DNA of 35,433 bases from an uncultured Lachnospiraceae bacterium (GTDB lineage: Bacteria; Bacillota; Clostridia; Lachnospirales; Lachnospiraceae). Positions within the stretch are counted from its first letter, which is position 1. Each line of letters begins with the position of its first letter. Where the stretch lies: the NCBI GenBank assembly GCA_949740725.1, contig CATJIO010000068.1, forward strand, positions 1 to 35,433. Reading direction: 5' to 3'. Below, one piece after another: positions 31,887 to 35,433 of this stretch. Position numbers and translations under genes: made by a program. The notes under the pieces are model-generated. The model saw only the letters and a list, made by a program, of their open reading frames with translations. It had not been told where the DNA came from and did not search any database.

Positions 31887-33415
31887 GCTTTGTGTCCTCC
31901 GATCTGGCGGTTGCGCTCCATGGCTGTGGCTCCCTCCTGCAGGTTGGTACCCTTTAGGATTGCATTTTTTCCATACTTCTTCTTCACGGAAAGCATGGCC
32001 TCCTGCAGCCGGCGTTCCTTGGCGAGACGCTCCCGCTCCGCTTCCTTCTCCTTTTCCCGGGCCTCATAGTCGGTAAACAGCTCAAGCTGTTCGAAGCTCT
32101 CTCCTTCCTCTTGTGCCTCCGCCTCGTCTACCAGGCGATTGGCCCCCACCGTAATCCGGCGCACCAGAAGTCCGGGATCCACGATCCGGTCATACAATTC
32201 CAGGACTGCGTCCACAATTTTCCGGGTGGAGGACGTCTGGCATCCCAGATTTGCCGTCCCATGGGCGTGCTTGGGCACCCTGCGCCCGTAATGATCCGTG
32301 GTGATCTCCCCCTTATAGCTTTTCCGGATACCGGGATCCGACAGGTTCTCGATATCGTAGCCCACTGTCAGCACCATCTGGTCGGTCAGAAGCTTCTTAT
32401 CTACCAGCTCCAGCACCATAAGATCCGTCATCTCCCGCACCACCAGCCGGCCCCCGGCAAAATCGTAGGGACACTGCAGTACCTGACCGGAGCAGATACT
32501 GCTGCTCTCCGGCTTATAAGCCTTAATCAGGTCCATGGTGACAGGCTCAAAGCCCCAGGCATGGTCGATCAGAAGCTCCGCATTCACGCCAAACATCCGG
32601 TACAGAAGATCCTCGTTATAGTAATCCCCTTCCCCGCCCAGTGAGCAGCGTGCAATGTCTCCCATGGTAAAAAGCCCGGCCCTGGAAAGCCGCTTCTGAT
32701 ACCCATGTCCCACCCTCCAGAAGTCCGTAAGAGGCTTATGGTCCCACAGCAGCTTCCGGTAGCGCATCTCGTCCAGTTCCCCGATGCGGACCCCGTTCTC
32801 ATCCGGCGCCACATGCTTCGCCACAATGTCCATGGCAACCTTGCAAAGATACAGGTTGGTACCGATCCCCGCCGTTGCCGTAATCCCGGTGGTTTCCAGG
32901 ACATCCTGGATGATCTTCCCCGCCAGCTCCCGGGCCGTCATACGATAGGTCTTCAGATAATGGGTAACGTCCAGAAACACCTCGTCGATAGAATAGACAT
33001 GGATGTCCTCCGGGGCAATATATTTCAGGTATACATTGTAAACAATGGTGCTGTATTCCAGATAAAACGCCATCCGGGGCGGCGCGACCAGATAGGAAAG
33101 CTCCAGCTCCGGGTGTGCCAGAAGCTCGGGCGCATCAAAGGAGGAGCCGGTAAAGCGGCCGTCCGGCGCATCCATACGCCGTCTCCGGTTTACCTCCTTC
33201 ACCTTCTGCACCACCTCAAACAGCCTGGCCCGTCCGGAAATGCCATACGCCTTCAGGGATGGGGAAACTGCAAGACATATGGTCTTTTCCGTCCTCCTGG
33301 CATCCGCCACCACCAGGTTGGTGGTAAGGGGATCCAGTTGCCGGTCCACACATTCTACGGAAGCGTAAAAGGATTTTAAATCGATGGCAATATACTGGTT
33401 CTGATTCTCTGGCAT
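31883..33415 (-). CDS. Y-family (DinB/UmuC-type) translesion DNA polymerase
   Basis: A 510-aa Y-family polymerase. Catalytic carboxylates: Asp12 in YIAIDLKSFYASVE and Asp144-Glu145 in VYSIDEVFLDVT. The little-finger region and C-terminus are longer than in DinB of about 350-420 aa and match the UmuC-like group common in Firmicutes (UvrX/YqjW type), with TAGIGTNLYLCKVAMDI as helix-hairpin block. ATG 33415 follows AGGGAGG. It is in an operon with an HD hydrolase upstream and the YolD-like protein downstream; a candidate LexA box lies near the promoter, which fits an SOS polymerase. Confidence 0.93.
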   Translation of the reverse strand: MPENQNQYIAIDLKSFYASVECVDRQLDPLTTNLVVADARRTEKTICLAVSPSLKAYGISGRARLFEVVQKVKEVNRRRRMDAPDGRFTGSSFDAPELLAHPELELSYLVAPPRMAFYLEYSTIVYNVYLKYIAPEDIHVYSIDEVFLDVTHYLKTYRMTARELAGKIIQDVLETTGITATAGIGTNLYLCKVAMDIVAKHVAPDENGVRIGELDEMRYRKLLWDHKPLTDFWRVGHGYQKRLSRAGLFTMGDIARCSLGGEGDYYNEDLLYRMFGVNAELLIDHAWGFEPVTMDLIKAYKPESSSICSGQVLQCPYDFAGGRLVVREMTDLMVLELVDKKLLTDQMVLTVGYDIENLSDPGIRKSYKGEITTDHYGRRVPKHAHGTANLGCQTSSTRKIVDAVLELYDRIVDPGLLVRRITVGANRLVDEAEAQEEGESFEQLELFTDYEAREKEKEAERERLAKERRLQEAMLSVKKKYGKNAILKGTNLQEGATAMERNRQIGGHKA

Positions 33416-33427
33416 GGAAAGCCTCCC

Positions 33428-34057
33428 TTACTCCTGTCCCATCGCCTCTGCCACAGCATCCTCGCAGCTCCTCATCGCCTGGATGGTTTTTTCAAAAAGC
33501 ACATCCAGCTCCCATCCCAACCGCTGGGCTCCCTGGGAAATCACTTCCCTGGAGCAGCCTGCCGCAAACCGCTTGTCCTTGAACTTCTTTTTCAGGCTCT
33601 TGACCTCCAGATCCTTGGTACTCTTAGACGGGCGCATCAAAGCGCAGGACCAGATCAGCCCGGTCAGCTCGTCCGCTGCAAAAAGCACCTTCTCCATCTC
33701 ATGGATGGGTTCTTCCTCGCTGCAAAGCCCGTACCCATGGGAGCAGACCGCATAAATCATGTCCTCGCTTACCCCGGCCTCACGCAGAAGCTCCGGCGCC
33801 TTCCTGCAGTGCTCCTCGGGATACCATTCATAATCAATGTCATGCAGAAGTCCGGTAATCCCCCAGAATTCTTCCTCCTGCCCATATCCCAGCTCCCTGG
33901 CGAACCAGCGCATTACCCCTTCTACCGTCAGGGCATGCTGAATGTGGAACGGCTCCTGATTATATTTTTTGAAAAGCTCCCATGCCTGCCGGCGGGAAAT
34001 ACTGCTCTGCCTTGCCGTATCCGGCCCCTTTTCCTGATTTGTCTGACACATATCCAT
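33428..34057 (-). CDS. HD-domain phosphohydrolase
   Basis: A protein of about 209 aa with an HD domain: HIQHALTVEGVMRWFA (metal His), ITGLLHDIDYEWYPEEH (HD pair at residues 72-73), ICSHG-type AVCSHGYG, and ADELTGLIWSC (final Asp). The family removes phosphate from nucleotides or other phosphoesters; the exact substrate is unknown. Start ATG 34057 is taken, with AAAGGA upstream; a TTG one codon earlier is also possible. First gene of the unit HD, polymerase, YolD-like, with gaps of 12 and -4 bases. Whether it takes part in DNA repair or nucleotide pool cleaning is inference. Confidence 0.85.
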   Translation of the reverse strand: MDMCQTNQEKGPDTARQSSISRRQAWELFKKYNQEPFHIQHALTVEGVMRWFARELGYGQEEEFWGITGLLHDIDYEWYPEEHCRKAPELLREAGVSEDMIYAVCSHGYGLCSEEEPIHEMEKVLFAADELTGLIWSCALMRPSKSTKDLEVKSLKKKFKDKRFAAGCSREVISQGAQRLGWELDVLFEKTIQAMRSCEDAVAEAMGQE

Positions 34058-34110
34058 CAACCTTCCTTTCTCTTGCTCATCCGCCGGGAAACCCGAACTC
34101 CGCTTCCTTA

Positions 34111-34139
34111 ATTATACTCCATATCCGTCCGTTTCACAA
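34111..34139 (-). promoter_or_regulatory. Promoter of the HD-polymerase operon, with weak LexA-like site behind it
   Basis: Minus strand TTGTGA (34134-34139), 17-base spacer, TATAAT (34111-34116). At 34094-34107 CGAAC-N4-CTTCC comes within one base of the Gram-positive LexA box CGAAC-N4-GTTYC, but that stretch also resembles the repeat at 18142, so the operator call is weak. Confidence 0.6.
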
Positions 34140-34180
34140 TCTAATCTTTTTCTGCAACGGGATTCCCAGTCATTCCCTGT

Positions 34181-34208
34181 TTGCAAACGTACGTTCGTGT
34201 GCTATGAT
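34181..34208 (+). promoter_or_regulatory. Promoter with LexA-type box for the 90-aa gene
   Basis: TTGCAA (34181-34186), 16-base spacer, TATGAT (34203-34208) with TGC before it. The palindromic CAAAC-GTAC-GTTCG at 34184-34197 sits across the spacer and matches the Firmicute LexA/DinR box with one mismatch. Confidence 0.6.
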
Positions 34209-34256
34209 AATTCTGCCGGATTCCATCGGCGATAAAACAGAAAGGGGGATTTTTTC

Positions 34257-34529
34257 ATGGAAAGTATCTTATGCGTTGATACGCCGATACAGATGATCTC
34301 CTGCACCGATACCAACGGAAGGATTACGCCTATGCGTTTTCGCTTCCGTGACAATACCGGGGAGCTGGTCACTGTTACCATAGATCAGGTATTGTCGGAC
34401 GACCAGGGTAGGAACCGGGCGGCCGCAGATTTTTCCTGCACCGCCCAGGTACATGGCTTTCAAAGAACCTTCCGGATCCGATATAATTATTTTGCCCATG
34501 AATGGCGGCTTTCCCGCCTGCATGTCTGA
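34257..34529 (+). CDS. Unknown 90-aa protein, possibly SOS-regulated
   Basis: ATG 34257 is eight bases behind AAAGGGGG. The protein (MESILCVDTPIQMISCTDTN...) has alternating beta-strand character (RFRFRDNTGELVTVTIDQVL, RTFRIRYNYFAHEWRL) and ends in HV. No motif, signal peptide or membrane segment; I do not recognise the family. It is divergent from the polymerase operon, and its promoter carries a LexA-type box, so co-control with DNA damage genes is possible. Confidence 0.65.
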   Translation: MESILCVDTPIQMISCTDTNGRITPMRFRFRDNTGELVTVTIDQVLSDDQGRNRAAADFSCTAQVHGFQRTFRIRYNYFAHEWRLSRLHV

Positions 34530-34561
34530 GGCGTCCGGTTTCCTCAAAGGCTGGCCCCTGC

Positions 34562-34898
34562 CTATACTTCGGGAACCTCGGGACCGTACTCTAAGATCAG
34601 TCCGGTTTCCTCCAGCATACTGATATAGGATACCAGGGGACGGCCGTCCTCCCAGCATACGTCCAGGTAATGACTGTCCGGGGGATACCTCTTCCCCGAT
34701 CTTTACGGTTTCCTCAAAGGGCATATCTGTCTCAAGCTTTACATGATGCAGCCCCGGGCCCCGTTCCTTCAGCCAGTCCTCGTAGATTCCCGGCCCTACC
34801 GGCATCACCAGCTCGATCTCATAGCCGTCTCCCTTATACATTGCCGTGTTGATATTGAGGCCATGCCCGCCGTTTACCTGTCCGTATTTTGGTTTCAT
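34562..34898 (-). pseudogene. Frameshifted VOC/glyoxalase-fold protein
   Basis: From ATG 34898 the reading gives NINTAMYKGDGYEIELVMP, LKERGPGLHHVKLE and ETVKIGEEV, which is the half-barrel pattern of the vicinal oxygen chelate fold. At a run of five bases near 34680-34684 the frame breaks; the correct continuation (DSHYLDVCWEDGRPLVSYIS, then LILEYGPEVPEV and TAG at 34562) lies in another frame. The joined product would be about 111 aa, shorter than typical 130-170-aa members, so the N-terminus may also be lost. An uninterrupted reading through to 34269 exists but leaves the fold after the break. A sequencing error is the alternative. Confidence 0.7.
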
Positions 34899-34972
34899 AT
34901 TCGTTTCCTTTCCTGTTTTATTCCCGCAAGCAACCAGCCAGGTAGCTTACTGCGGGGTGTTTGACTTGATGC

Positions 34973-35031
34973 TATGATAATTATCCAGCAAAAAGCATGC
35001 CATTTTCATCCGGCATGTCCGGATCCTTTTT
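34973..35031 (+). promoter_or_regulatory. Possible promoter and competing hairpins before the thiolase gene
   Basis: TGC-TATGAT (-10 at 34973-34978, extended form, no clear -35) precedes two mutually exclusive stems: CATGCC/GGCATG (34996-35001, 35012-35017) and ATCCGG/CCGGAT (35008-35013, 35019-35024), the latter followed by CCTTTTT. This is the form of a terminator/antiterminator pair. The remaining bases up to 35097 hold only the ribosome site GAGGAA. Confidence 0.45.
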
Positions 35032-35097
35032 GTAATCTGGCATGGATTTTGCTGTAATATAGATTGGATACTATCATTTTAATAGAGGAAATGTAAT

Positions 35098-35433
35098 ATG
35101 GTACGTAACGTAAAGCTTGGAAAAAATATGCGCAGCGTCTCCATCGTGGGCGTTGGCGCCACCCCGTTTATGAATGTCATTGAAAATCCCCAGTACAAGG
35201 GCTTACCCAACGGAGAGCTTTTTGGCTATGCGGCCTTAGACGCCATGGCGGACGCCGGCGTGGAACCCAGGGATGTACAGTACTTTTTTCATGGTTCTGC
35301 CAATCCCCATGTATTGAACCACTGCATCACCCCAAATATCCAGGTGGCGGACTGGTGCGGCATGCGGGGGAAGGGATCCATCTCCCATTCCGAGGGCTGC
35401 TGTACCGGTTATATCGCTCTGGAGGAGGCCGTG
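35098..35433 (+). CDS. Thiolase / acetyl-CoA acetyltransferase-like protein, 5' part only
   Basis: Open from ATG 35098 (GAGGAA seven bases upstream) to the right edge, 112 codons. VSIVGVGATPFMNVIE is the usual thiolase N-terminal strand, LFGYAALDAMADAGVEPRDV the next helix, and SHSEGCCTGYIALEEA holds the catalytic cysteine of the SCP2-like thiolase group. It condenses or cleaves acyl-CoA with CoA. The rest lies outside the window, so the substrate class cannot be narrowed. Divergent from the broken VOC gene. Confidence 0.85.
   Translation, partial: MVRNVKLGKNMRSVSIVGVGATPFMNVIENPQYKGLPNGELFGYAALDAMADAGVEPRDVQYFFHGSANPHVLNHCITPNIQVADWCGMRGKGSISHSEGCCTGYIALEEAV

Noticed and set aside
1-35433. 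CRISPR arrays, tRNA or rRNA genes, and prophage genes
   Set aside because: No spaced direct repeats of CRISPR type, no cloverleaf or rRNA-like sequence and no phage structural genes were seen. The only tandem repeat is the coding 21-base array in the Rpn gene.

Overview
The window looks like part of the chromosome of a motile, gut-type Lachnospiraceae (Clostridia). The flagellin N-terminus closely resembles the CBir1/Roseburia type of that family. The late flagellar genes are in Firmicute order (flgM-flgN-flgK-flgK-flgL-fliW-csrA, then flaG-fliD-fliS-fliT). There are four good sigma-28 (SigD/FliA-type) promoters, an AmtB-PII fusion and an Rpn-type nuclease gene. The genus cannot be fixed from sequence alone.

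Layout, left to right; nearly everything is on the minus strand, so transcription runs right to left. 1-538: decayed IS982-family transposase. 588-2022: two tandem, near-identical SAM methyltransferase genes; the second is split by a frameshift exactly at a run of nine G. 2057-4244: a Maf-type flagellin glycosylation protein and a small unknown protein. 4356-5591: flagellin, with a sigma-28 promoter, a CsrA-type leader and a strong hairpin behind it. 5859-15689: a compact nine-gene operon behind its own sigma-28 promoter, encoding a CgeB-like glycosyltransferase, two radical SAM/SPASM proteins, a two-subunit transketolase, a kinase/nucleotidyltransferase fusion, a sugar epimerase, GmhA and GmhB. 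15935-18093: two unrecognised genes. 18419-19600 (+): Rpn family nuclease with a heptad-repeat tail. 19705-22653: fliT-like, fliS, fliD, flaG. 22744-29506: csrA, fliW, flgL, two flgK paralogues, flgN, flgM. 29682-31403: ammonium transporter fused to a PII domain. 31704-34057: small YolD-like protein, Y-family DNA polymerase and HD hydrolase in one operon, with candidate LexA boxes. 34257-34529 (+): unknown 90-aa protein. 34562-34898: frameshifted VOC-fold gene. 35098-end (+): 5' part of a thiolase.

How it may work together (inference): FlgM holds sigma-28. When the hook is complete, sigma-28 switches on the junction/cap genes, flagellin and the nine-gene sugar operon together. FliW and CsrA couple flagellin translation to free flagellin. 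The sugar operon has the full enzyme set for a nucleotide-activated heptose (GmhA, HldE-like kinase/nucleotidyltransferase, GmhB, epimerase), a dedicated transketolase that could supply the C7 precursor, and two radical SAM enzymes that may tailor the sugar. Maf and the CgeB-like protein are candidate transferases, and the twin methyltransferases, one apparently phase-variable through its G tract, may cap the glycan. This sigma-28-linked, possibly phase-variable heptose-type flagellin modification system in a Gram-positive is the most interesting content of the window.
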